From Pestalotiopsis fici W106-1 (taxonomy: Eukaryota; Ascomycota; Sordariomycetes; Amphisphaeriales; Sporocadaceae), in NCBI RefSeq assembly GCF_000516985.1, contig NW_006917092.1, forward strand, positions 1,442,619 through 1,506,618: DNA of 64,000 nucleotides, written 5' to 3'. The notes under the pieces were generated by a model. That model saw nothing but the letters and a program-made list of their open reading frames with translations, did not search any database and was not told the origin of the DNA. Numbering within the stretch: the stretch's first letter is position 1; each line of letters begins with the position of its first letter. Of the stretch, positions 54,849 to 64,000 are shown one piece after another. The position numbers and the translations under genes are program-made.

Positions 54849-57704
54849 CTACAAGATTTGGACCCGACAAGGTTCCCCGATCAATCCAATTTCCTCCCTC
54901 AAAGAGTCTGGCCAATTGTGCGCAAAGATATTCCGGTACTCCTCCTTGAAATTGAGTGCCATTGTGGTTTCATCCTGTCCCGTAAAGGTCCGGAACTTGG
55001 TCAAGTCACACAACCGGTTTCTTAGATGATGTAGAAACATGTGAGTTGCGATCCTCTTCACCGGAATGCATATGTATACGGTTGCTTGGTCATTCACGGA
55101 GGCACTGCTATAAATCTTCTGCTCGATTCCGTACGCGCCCAGGAGACTCCATCCCATCCAGTTGCGCATCGGTTTCTCTCCAACTCTCTTCCGATATATA
55201 ATATCATGACCTTCAAAGGTGAAGCATTCGGGAGAACTCTCGGCGCTCACTTCTATAACCTTGGTGACCTTTTGATTTACAAACACGTCGAAGTTGTACA
55301 TTCGAGTCCGTCTTCCAATGCTCAGTATACGCGTATATTCTGCCCACATGGCGGCATCAAAAGTGAAAAATATATTTTCAGTATCTTGTGGAATGTTGTT
55401 CGCCAGATTCTCGTCGCCCAGTCGGCGATAGTCGATATCGCAGGGTGACTTCGTAGAACAATGTATAGTTGAAAATTGACTCATTATTGAGACATAGAGC
55501 TCCCCAAACTGATGGTAGTTGATCTTGTATAGTGAAGGTGCATCGGTCAAAAGTTGAAAGAGCGGTAATATGTCTTTGACCCGAAGATTTCCATCTGGAA
55601 TTGCTCCCAAAAGGCCTTCGTCCAGTTGTGAGTCGAGCTTAATTATACTCGCTGCAGAGTAGAGTGTTTCGTATGGGAGAGGCATCGTCCAGCCATTCGA
55701 CAATGACAATATTGGCCTAGAGTCATAGAAACAGTCCTCTGCATGTTTTATTTGGATGTTATCGTTCAGGAGGGTTCCCGTGGACTGGCCATCTGCTCCC
55801 TTGCCTTCTGGGAGGTCAGCGCCTGCTGCGTCACTACTCACGGGCAGTTGCGGCCTGCGGAAGATAAGCAGATTCCAGCAGCGGCAAGAGCATACCAACT
55901 CGTATGCTACACCCCGAACTTTCTGCTGCGATTCTCGTAGAAAGAATAAGATTGGACCAATAGCACCGTCGGTGTCGCGCATGAATATCCAGATTGGGAT
56001 ATCGCCGAGCAACAAGTCCAAATCTATGAGGTCAGTGCAAAGGAGAAGAGAGTGTTTTGCCATTACAAATTCGAACAAACGAAGTGATCCGAAGTCTGCA
56101 ATCCTCCTAGGCCTTGAAGAAAGCTGTATGATTCGAATTAACTTGATTGACAAGGCCGCCGTGGAGGAATGGATAGAGAGGGATTCATTAGTTGAATTGC
56201 CCAGGCTCATCATTGCTCTCAACTCCGCAAAACTTGTTGTGTTCCAAAGCTGATACTGGTTGTCGGTACTCTTACTCCGCCACCAATCAAAATCACCCTG
56301 GAAGTCCGAAGTAATTGACCAAACTTGTTGGCAGCATAGACCCATAACTCTGTACCAATCTTGCAACTGGTCGTAGTCTCTTTGCGCCGCATCTATTTGA
56401 CTACGCCAAATGAATGGATCCCGCATGTCTGGTAACCAAGTTGGGTATCCTGGTGCAGCTTTCAGTCCAGCGGCATGTCCAAGTGCGTGCCGTTGATCTA
56501 ATATGATCATGACGTACGCTACCAAGCCAATAAAGATTTCTCGCGTAGAAAGCGTGTAATCTGGCAATAGCGAGTAATCCACGTTGCGGCACGAATCTGC
56601 CGTTGAGCGCGGTTCTTGATCACAAACGGCCGTATCGACAAGCCCCAAGATTCCAAACAACTTGTCTCGTGGGTCGGTTGCCTCTGAGCTCCATGTCTGA
56701 TCCAATAACAAATGTAATTCGTTGCGAGAAAATATTCGCCCACTCGCGATATGTTCGAACCAGGGCGCTGTTGTGCTGTTCCAATCGATGCTCAGTCGCT
56801 TGATGCACGCGCTGTCGGCGTAGTATTCAGAGCTGTACAAGGGAATCAACAGCGATTTCGCCAGCAGAAGCTCTTGTATGACCCAAACTCGACTAAAGTA
56901 ACGGTGGTCCATGAGCTTTTTGGAAGTACGGTCATCATTGTCTTCAAATGCTTGGGATTCGTCCAACCACGACCGACGACGGTGCTGCTGGGTGGGTTGT
57001 AAAACAGTATCAGGGCCAAGATAAACCACAACACGGCTGGCGTTGCGATAAATGTTTTGCATTTCTGCAACCTGCACTTCCCTTTCGCGGATATTGGACT
57101 GATCAATGCATATAGCGTCAATCCAGACCATGCGCACCCCGCGAGTGGGACGCAGGTATTTCAACATTGACAAGCAGTTTTTGGTTTGCAAGGCCACATC
57201 ATAAAAGTTACCAATGAAAATTGGACCGCTGGGCTTGCTGTCGCCATCTTCTCCTCCCCATGCGTAAGAGGTGGCTTCGTATTCTGGGCAATCGTCCAAA
57301 TTGTACTGTTCTAGGTCCAAGTGTATCAGATCGCCATGATTCTCGGCAGGGTACAAGCATATGAGACGAAATTGCCCAACATCCAGTTGACGGTATATCC
57401 TGGAATGCCCAGTATTTTCCGAGGTTGGTTCAGAAGATACTGGCGCCTTGTCCGTGTCGGGAATAGTGGCGGTTGTGCTATGCGATATGTCGAGATCTTC
57501 ATCTGTTGTGTATGGAACTGAGGGTGGCCATCGGAGTCTACCCAAGGGTCGATCTTGTGGGATAGCAGGACCTGCAGCTGTTGTTTGAGGCACCGATCGC
57601 TGATTGAACAGATATGTCGCGGAACAATTTTGACAAGAGACTTCAGAGTCTTTGACTGAAACGACTGGATCAGTACAGGTTGAGGCGTGCCAACGCACCA
57701 CCAT
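54849..57704 (-). CDS. HET-domain protein, large form
   Basis: A single-exon 951-aa protein; the ATG at 57704 is the first in frame. The N-terminus has a Cys cluster (HASTCTDP...SCQNCSATYLF), followed by a disordered linker to about residue 100. The HET domain follows: RQLDVGQFRLICLYPAE, CPEYEATSYAWGGEDGD, MVWIDAICIDQSNIREREVQ, MQNIYRNASRVVVYLG and RYFSRVWVIQELLLAKSL. Then come TDPRDKLFGILGLVD and a long C-terminal region of ~500 residues without a motif I know. The WG-IDAICIDQ-RVWVIQE order is the common HET pattern. The expected role is incompatibility or regulated cell death. It is not closely similar to the other HET protein here, so the pair is not a recent duplication. Confidence 0.92.
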   Translation of the reverse strand: MVVRWHASTCTDPVVSVKDSEVSCQNCSATYLFNQRSVPQTTAAGPAIPQDRPLGRLRWPPSVPYTTDEDLDISHSTTATIPDTDKAPVSSEPTSENTGHSRIYRQLDVGQFRLICLYPAENHGDLIHLDLEQYNLDDCPEYEATSYAWGGEDGDSKPSGPIFIGNFYDVALQTKNCLSMLKYLRPTRGVRMVWIDAICIDQSNIREREVQVAEMQNIYRNASRVVVYLGPDTVLQPTQQHRRRSWLDESQAFEDNDDRTSKKLMDHRYFSRVWVIQELLLAKSLLIPLYSSEYYADSACIKRLSIDWNSTTAPWFEHIASGRIFSRNELHLLLDQTWSSEATDPRDKLFGILGLVDTAVCDQEPRSTADSCRNVDYSLLPDYTLSTREIFIGLVAYVMIILDQRHALGHAAGLKAAPGYPTWLPDMRDPFIWRSQIDAAQRDYDQLQDWYRVMGLCCQQVWSITSDFQGDFDWWRSKSTDNQYQLWNTTSFAELRAMMSLGNSTNESLSIHSSTAALSIKLIRIIQLSSRPRRIADFGSLRLFEFVMAKHSLLLCTDLIDLDLLLGDIPIWIFMRDTDGAIGPILFFLRESQQKVRGVAYELVCSCRCWNLLIFRRPQLPVSSDAAGADLPEGKGADGQSTGTLLNDNIQIKHAEDCFYDSRPILSLSNGWTMPLPYETLYSAASIIKLDSQLDEGLLGAIPDGNLRVKDILPLFQLLTDAPSLYKINYHQFGELYVSIMSQFSTIHCSTKSPCDIDYRRLGDENLANNIPQDTENIFFTFDAAMWAEYTRILSIGRRTRMYNFDVFVNQKVTKVIEVSAESSPECFTFEGHDIIYRKRVGEKPMRNWMGWSLLGAYGIEQKIYSSASVNDQATVYICIPVKRIATHMFLHHLRNRLCDLTKFRTFTGQDETTMALNFKEEYRNIFAHNWPDSLREEIGLIGEPCRVQIL

Positions 57705-58300
57705 CTTGTTTTTCTTTGAGACTTTGCCGTGGCGCTGCAAAAATTGGGGGAATAATGCACCTTATCATTTTGATACAGAGCGAAGAGGATGTCATGGATT
57801 GTGGAGCTTTCGGCAATGGGTGCCTGATGATCAATATGATAGGTACGTTACTACACTTGTAGAACACGAGCGGGGTAGACCAGAGTCCATGTTGCGCGAT
57901 ATAACACTCTACACTGGCCTGAGCTTGGTGTGGAGCTCTCACTTTTGCGTTGTATATCGCGATAGTCCAATAACCCCCCCAAACCAGAAGGAGCATTGTC
58001 ATTTCATGTTTCTTGCTGCGGGCGGGAGCAAAAGTGCACATAAGTGTATTCAATATGTAATAATCAATGTTTATCTGGCCAACCTACAAGGATGTCTCAA
58101 CCAAAACGGCCAGCGAAGAACAAACCGGTAAGTCCTCGCAGCCGCTGCAGGAAAGCACAATGGGCTGTGGCGAGTTTCAAGATCACCAAAGGGGTTAGCA
58201 AGATTGGGGGCATCAAACGACAATGACTATGTATCCACATTGCCTCGCCTCTCACTGGATTCCGTTTCTAAAGAATGATGTACAGGTCAGATACAGCTCG
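57705..58300. other. Intergenic, no supported gene
   Basis: A short ATG frame near 58092 (MSQPKRPAKNKP followed by a donor-like gtaagt) suggests a first exon, but no second exon is convincing. Confidence 0.3.
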
Positions 58301-59323
58301 CTATGACATCTTGCGAAGCGGCTCTAGATATGCGCCCGGCAGTCCACTCTTTGCGTGGTGCATCCACTGGAACCAAGGCTCATACGGCTTGTCTGTCCTG
58401 GCAATCACGTTGCCGCTCTTATACTCTGGTACGTCGTGGTAGTAATGAGACCTGTAAGCTGTCTCGATGGCCTGCCCGGTCTTTTGGTGTGCTTCGTCTT
58501 CCAAAAATACATCATAGGCCGACATGAGGCATTCCTTGTCCGTCAAGCTACATACAGGTTAGTTTATTTCGGTTCAAAAAGATAATTTTCGGGAGTAACT
58601 TACTGTTCATCCAGATACGCCTCTTTGAAATCTGGCATGATGCCAGTGTCATACCCATTAGGCAGCACGGTATTGATGGTGATGTTTTCATGTTTGAGCA
58701 GCATGGGCGCCATGGTCCTCACCCACTGCAACGCAGCTGCCTTGACACAACCGTACTCTGGGAATGTCGGGCATGGATAAATCGCGACGATGCTGCCGGT
58801 AACAATGATTTTGCCCTTGACGTCGGGCGGGTTGTGCCGGTTGTAGTGCGTGAACAGCTCGGTGCTGTAAACGACGGCCTTGAAGTCGACATCAGTGCAG
58901 CTCAGATCAGGCTCCGGCGGAGGATCGTCGACACGGGCGTTGCGCCGGTCGAGATTGTACCGCGATCCCTTGTCAATCATGCCGGCATTGGCGATAAAGG
59001 CGTCGATGCGCTCCCACTTTGCCCAGACGGCCTTGAAGAGCTGCAGCTGCGAGGCATACGACTCGACGTGGCACTCGACGAAGAGGACCGTCTTTCCCGA
59101 CGGGTCTAGCTGCGCGGCGATAGCCTCGCCCTCCTTGACGCGCCGGCCCGTGATGACGACATTGTAGCCGCGGGCGTGCAGGCGCTCGGCCAGGTCGCGA
59201 CCAATACCGCTCTAGCAAACCGTGTTAACATCATCTTGAGTATCGAGAAAGTCAAATCATGCTTACAGTGGCACCAGTGATGACGGCAACCCGTCTGTGG
59301 TCTGGGGGCGCAAGGGAACCCAT
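58301..59323 (-). CDS. Short-chain dehydrogenase/reductase
   Basis: A 303-aa classical SDR. Exons (minus strand): 59323-59267, 59211-58604 and 58547-58301. Intron 1 splits the cofactor motif TGAT-SGIG (TGxxxGxG) exactly. Other motifs: IDAFIANAGM (NAG), VTGSIVAIYP (Ser), YGCVKAAALQW (Tyr-x3-Lys) and INTVLPNGYDTGI; the usual N-P-G is N-T-V-L-P-N-G. Intron 3' ends and phases fit. NADPH preference is suggested by the basic GRRVKEGE region after strand 2. The substrate is unknown; homologues include 15-hydroxyprostaglandin-dehydrogenase-like enzymes. Confidence 0.92.
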
Positions 59324-60951
59324 ATTGCTCACTTATTGTTACGATTTTACGCAATGACCCTTTGAGTGGTGTCAGAATACGTGTTGTTCGGTCAAGACTG
59401 ATGACGAAAAATCTATCTGACAAAGACAATTCACCAAAAGTCATGTGATACTAGCCAAAGATTGCATTTATATACGGCCTGATGATCTGATGTGTTATCG
59501 TGGTAGTGCCGCCAGTTGCACGTTCCTTACCGTTCGGCCAGCCGGAGAAGAGCCCCATTGTTTGCCTTCTGCCGAGCGTGCAGATGGGTAATTATGCTTG
59601 AAGATCAGTCTTGCTCAAAGCAAATATTGTTTGATTGTGCGTAGGGGTGGTGGAGAGAATGGCCAACTGCTTTCCCAAAATGGACGAGATATCTGCTCTT
59701 TTATCAAACAGTTCGATTGCCAGCACCGAGTGGCACAGCTTTTGCGGTGGATGAAACCATGTAAGCGGGAGGACGGGAGGATTTCTCTGTACATACCGGC
59801 TCCCCTGGTCTCTGCCGGGTTTGTTGTTTGCTTGGTCTGCTCTTTACATATCTTGAGAGACCAGATTAATCGCTCAACGGCCCGAAGTGTTGATGGCCAA
59901 TCGCGGAAGTGGCCGCCGATCCTCTTTTAAGAGGGTCAAGCCAGGAGAGCCCTGTTAGGTGAAAGCTCCGTCATGAACTGACAGGTGAAAACGCGGCTCC
60001 GTAAGCCAGCGGATGATGGGTCCGGCAGTGCCACTCCACCAGGAACAATACGACTGTGTGCGTGGGGGTTGGATATGGCAGCGCCATTTGGTCCACTACT
60101 GGTCAATGCAGATTGATTTCTCCTTGGGGTAAAAAGTGCTCTGCTTTCTGCATCCATGACCAAAGTGCCAAGACCGGGTTTGGCGGTCATTGATAGGATA
60201 GGACGGAAAACTTCCAGAATGATTCCTATGGACTCGGAATTTCTTTCATTTTTCTTGAGCAGTGATCAATATCAATCTTTTTTTTTCTTCCAATGCCTAG
60301 TCTCGATGACTACGCTACCAGCTCTCGCGTTTGACTTGCCTCAATGTGGACTTGGACCGATTGTTTGCTACCTCCATGTCCTGGATGACCAAAATGTTTG
60401 CTAGAGGAACACGACGCCATCGCCCGGGGCAGGCGTCATGATACAAGAAACGATTCGCATCCCTTACTTCGTGAAGGCCGACTATCAGAATATCGGCAGA
60501 TCATTCTCATGATATGATATTACGAGGCGTCTGGAATAGGTGCCAGGGACATCATTCATGGTTTGATATTACCGCAATTCCAAGAAGAATATTCATCTGT
60601 CCATAGTCGGTCCTCCATGGCGATGATACACCCCCAGTTGAGACCGGGATGAACACTTTGGGGAGCGTTTTGTGTGTACTAGAGATGACGAAGGATTTCC
60701 TCTCAATTCATCGAGCCAAACCGTACCTCGAGATGTCAGGGATTCTGTCTTGCCACTGGCGGCTGGCAATTCTTTGATGAGATGGTCAAGATCCTTGATG
60801 AGCAAACGAAGAACCATGTCTACGACGTTGGACAAAAGGGGTCCATTTTCCTTGTGCATTCGAACATGTGAAGGACAATAGAATCTCGAACACGCACTCT
60901 TGTTCTTTTTAGCAGTGCTCGAGTACGACATCCAACAATACAACAATAGTC
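59324..60951. other. 1.6-kb divergent region between SDR and second PTH11-like gene
   Basis: No supported gene. A 117-codon minus frame (60593-60946) has no motif. Probably promoters for both flanking genes. Confidence 0.35.
59467..59474 (-). promoter_or_regulatory. TATA box of the SDR gene
   Basis: TATATAAA on the minus strand, about 145 bp before the ATG at 59323. Confidence 0.45.
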
Positions 60952-62233
60952 ATGCCAGACAAAGGAAAAACATATGAATCGATTACGATTCAGAATAGTG
61001 GACAGATTGGTATGATTGCAGCATGTTCTGTGTGTATTGTCGTTCCCACGGTCCTCGTCTCATTACGCTTCATTGCTCGTCAACGGTATTCGGGCTTGCC
61101 ACTGGACGCAAGCGACATTTGTATCGCTGCTGCACTAGTGAGTATATTGCACGCCATTGATGGTTTCGAATTTTGTCTGACCAGCACTAGCTTTTCGTTC
61201 TTGCTCTCTGCATCGTTGACTACTTGATGGTATTTAAAGGAGGCTTCACCTTTGACCTCACTGAAATTGCCGAAAGATTTGGTCCAGATGCGCTGACCAT
61301 CTTCTTCAAGGTAATTTTCACAGTTCCGCGTCGTATCGCAGCTGCGTTGACTAACTCGTCACCCAGTGCATGGCTGCATGGCCTCTGCTTTGGAATAGCT
61401 GCGTCTTGACTAGCAAGCTATCGGTTCTGGCCATGTACATGACTCTAATGCCGGTTCCTCGGATGATACTGGCAGTCAAATGCGTCGGAACTTTTGTTAT
61501 TCTGTACAACGTCTCTGGCTTCATCACTGGTCTCGCCATTTGCCGTCCGTACTCCAAGAACTATGATTGGCAGGGCACGGTCGAGGGCTCGTGCGGCGAC
61601 GTCAAGGTATACTATGAATGGTTGAGTGCCATCAATGTCGTATCCGACGTCGTCATACTTCTCCTGCCACTCCCATTTGTCTACAATTTGCAAATGGCAT
61701 TGAAGAAAAAGCTTGTGCTCTTTGGCATGTTTGGTATTGGCTTCATGTGAGGGGACTTGGTATGTTGTGAGACAGAGCAGCGCTAATTGTTGAATCCCAA
61801 TAGGACTTGCGCAGTCACCATCTATCGACAAACATTATTGCCAAGCCTAGATAACGCAAACCCTACAGGTACCGGTCTTCTCGCCTTCTTGTTTTCGACT
61901 GTAGAAATCGCCGTAGCTGTTTCATTGGCATGCGTGCCGTTCCTGCGACCACTCTTTCGAGGCACATTTGGTGGCTCATCGGCCGACAACTCCAAGTACA
62001 AGACCGATGCGAGCTATGCCTTCTCTAACAAGGGAACAAAGGCACATCATAGTCAGGGTTTCAAAGAGTTGGAGGACGACGGCTCCGAGATTCAATTGCA
62101 ACCAGTCGATCTGGAACGAGAGATTGGTGTCACGGTTGAGACGACTTGGAAAGTCGAACCAGCCGGTGGAGACACGGCGAGGTCGTCGGTTGCGAACTAC
62201 CAAGCGACAGCTTCCAGTAACAACCGTCTGTGA
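60952..62233 (+). CDS. PTH11-like / rhodopsin-domain membrane receptor (second)
   Basis: A 371-aa multi-helix protein. Exons: 60952-61137, 61191-61310, 61367-61746 and 61804-62233; introns of 53, 56 and 57 bp with correct phases. Helices: SGQIGMIAACSVCIVVPTVL, LFVLALCIVDYLMVF, WPLLWNSCVLTSKLSVLAMY, CVGTFVILYNVSGFITGLAI (before CRPYSKNYDW), NVVSDVVILLLPLPFVYNL, LFGMFGIGFMTCAVTIYR and LLAFLFSTVEIAVAVSLACV. The CRPYSKNYDW...GSCGD and SDVVILLLPLP patterns identify the rhodopsin-like fungal family. The ~90-residue C-tail is hydrophilic. Its introns are all GT-AG, unlike the relative at 51 kb, and the two sequences are clearly diverged. Ligand unknown. Confidence 0.9.
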
Positions 62234-62477
62234 AAGGCTTATGGTGATACAGGGTGGCGAGACTTGCGGGTGACACCAAAAACAAGAACCGAAACCAAAT
62301 AGTAGTATAGAATAGTTATTTGGGCGCAGATTGATTGACTATTTATAATAATCCGAAATTGTCGTCTATAGTCTTAATCTATCTAAAATAACAACATTAG
62401 AGGAGATTCATTACAAATCCCATGCTCCACGAGTGCAGACGAGCTTTTCTATTCTAACAGCCGTGTCTCTATCAGAA

Positions 62478-63844
62478 TCATGCCTTGCTAAGCAATCCTT
62501 GAGGCATAGTAGCCTTGGCTACCAGAACAATAAGACCACCAAAGAGCGTAATGGCACCGCTGAACATTGATACTTCAAAGAAGCCTCCATATTTATCAAC
62601 AAGAACACCATTGATGGGTGGTCCGATCAGGGACCCAAAGCCAGCAATGAACAGTCCTATACCCAGATAGGCTCCAATTTGCTGAGGGTCGGCGATGCAG
62701 ACAGTCAAGGCAGCAGTGGCACCAGAAACGACGGTTCCTGACCAGAAACCGATGATCACAGCGTATACAATCAAGCCGGCTGTATTCGTTGGCAGATTCA
62801 TGCAAAAGATGATGATGCCAGTAGCAATGCCTCCCAATGCGAATGCGTTCGTGCGACCCATTCTGTCCGCAAACACGCCAGGAATGACGCGACCAAAGAA
62901 GGATGCGGCGTTTAGAATAGCCAGCGTATAGCCGGCGAGTGTTGCCTCGATACCCAGAGTCGTTGCAAACGTGGGGATGTAAAAGAGCGGAGTAAACACT
63001 CCCATGAATAGGAAGAACATGGAAGCGACCAAGAGCAAATATGTTTTGTTTCCAAGGACTTGGGCAAAGGGAATCGAGACCTTGGACGTGCGCAGTGGAA
63101 TGCGCGTCTTGACGACGACGCAAGAGAAGGCGAGCAGGGGGAGAATCATGAAGCCAACGATCCTTACGGTCCAGCCAAAGCCGAGAGAAGTTCCATTCAA
63201 CATCTTGGAAATGGCAATCGGCATCACTATACCTCCAAGTGAAGAGCCAGCGACAACGATACCAAAGGCCGCTGCCCTGTTCTTGTCGAACCAGTGCGGT
63301 ATAGTGGCGAAAATAGGGATTTGCAAAAACCCCATCGCTATGCCCATCAAGACACCCTGGACGAGCATGATTTGCCAGTACGTTTTGCAAAGACCGAGCA
63401 TCATCATGGCAAATACGTAGGCCAAAGCTGCCGGTCGAAATGCCTGCCACCAATTAGTCACCTGTCTGCCACAACCCGTTGGATGGATTCCCTTACATTG
63501 ACTCCAAATCGGTCAAAGATGGGCCCGGCAATCATTCCTGTTGCAAATTGAAGAAAAGCTGCGAGCGAACCAATCCAGGCGACATCGTCGGGTGTCTTGT
63601 CGGATAATTGGTGGGTGAGATAGTATTCCTCAAAAGCGCCAAAGGCATTGGTGAACCCCAAACAGCAAAAGAAAACTGTGCATCCACCAGCTGCCACTAG
63701 CCAAGCAGTAACGCCGCCGTCGGGCGCAGGACCGAAGTCTGGAGAATCGGATGGCTTTTCTCCTGCATCGATGTTTGAAGCATCTCTTGATGATCGATTA
63801 CTTGTTTCGATTTGATTTTCCATGTCCGGGGATGAAGCGGCCAT
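62478..63844 (-). CDS. MFS transporter, monocarboxylate-transporter-like
   Basis: A 437-aa plasma-membrane carrier. Exons (minus strand): 63844-63497 and 63443-62478, joined phase 0 as FGVN-AFRPAAL across a 53-bp intron. The motif PDGGVTAWLVAAGGC at the start of helix 1 is characteristic of the fungal MCT group (Mch/Esbp6-like). GPIFDRFGV matches the loop 2-3 signature, and FGRVIPGVFADRMGR the loop 8-9 repeat. Twelve helices can be counted. The N-terminus is polar and cytosolic. Yeast relatives are not proven carboxylate carriers, and in fungal clusters such proteins often move small organic acids or metabolites. The start is the ATG giving MAASSPDMENQ. Intact. Confidence 0.93.
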
Positions 63845-64000
63845 TTTTGCCAAGCCACAGTATAATGGGGTCTATTACTTGGACGGATATAGGCGTATTA
63901 GTGGTTGAAGTGCTACGGCGAATGTGCAACCAAAGCCAGTTGACAACGTGAGATGCCGAGAAACAGGTTCAAGCTGAATGATAGATACGATCCATATAAG
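63845..64000. other. Promoter side of the MFS gene, window end
   Basis: No gene seen in the last 156 bp. Confidence 0.4.

Noticed and set aside
58092..58226. Possible first exon MSQPKRPAKNKP with donor-like gtaagt
   Set aside because: No matching acceptor and second exon with coding character was found.
26131..64000. Classical secondary-metabolite gene cluster
   Set aside because: Tailoring-type enzymes and transporters are present, but no PKS, NRPS, terpene synthase or DMATS is encoded in the window.
1..64000. CRISPR arrays, bacterial operons or ribosome-binding sites
   Set aside because: Spliceosomal introns and fungal families show a eukaryotic nuclear sequence; no regularly spaced repeats were seen.

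Overview
This window looks like nuclear DNA of a filamentous ascomycete (Pezizomycotina, probably Sordariomycetes; inferred from gene families, with no marker gene to fix the species). Genes carry short spliceosomal introns, mostly 50-90 bp, with GTRNGT donors, CTAAC-type branch sites and YAG acceptors. The families are typical of that group: Zn(II)2Cys6 and Clr5 regulators, HET-domain proteins, PTH11-like receptors, a PDR-type ABC pump and a P450. I rebuilt exon-intron structures by hand from frame, phase and splice signals; nothing was checked against transcripts or databases.

Layout. 0.9-9 kb: a P450 whose frame breaks near the heme-proximal region, a charged hypothetical protein beside a 100-N assembly gap, a large membrane protein and a GC-rich alpha/beta hydrolase. 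9-15 kb: two multi-exon regulators on the minus strand (Zn2Cys6; Clr5). 16.5-17 kb: a small three-exon secreted precursor with four Lys-Arg sites. 17-21.4 kb: gene-poor. 21-25 kb: an old-yellow-enzyme reductase and a secreted lipase. 26-34 kb: a Zn2Cys6 regulator with a 3-nt micro-exon, a full PDR ABC transporter and a SnoaL-like protein. 35.7-39.4 kb: a RidA-like protein, a short membrane-protein fragment and an NmrA-like reductase. 39.8-49 kb: two related divergent protein kinases, a 30-bp inverted repeat between them, and a HET protein. 49-64 kb: aldo/keto reductase, PTH11-like receptor with two GC-AG introns, FAD-linked oxidase, a second HET protein, SDR, second PTH11-like receptor and MFS carrier.

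How they may work together (inference). The 26-33 kb regulator and ABC pump could form a xenobiotic-response pair. The two kinases and two HET proteins form an island resembling fungal non-self recognition or cell-death loci. The oxidase, AKR, SDR, two receptors and MFS carrier look like an accessory sensing and small-molecule conversion neighbourhood, but no PKS, NRPS or terpene synthase is present.

The most novel-looking items are the Lys-Arg-punctuated secreted precursor at 16.5-17.0 kb and the kinase/HET island, including the unresolved 5' exons of the first HET gene.
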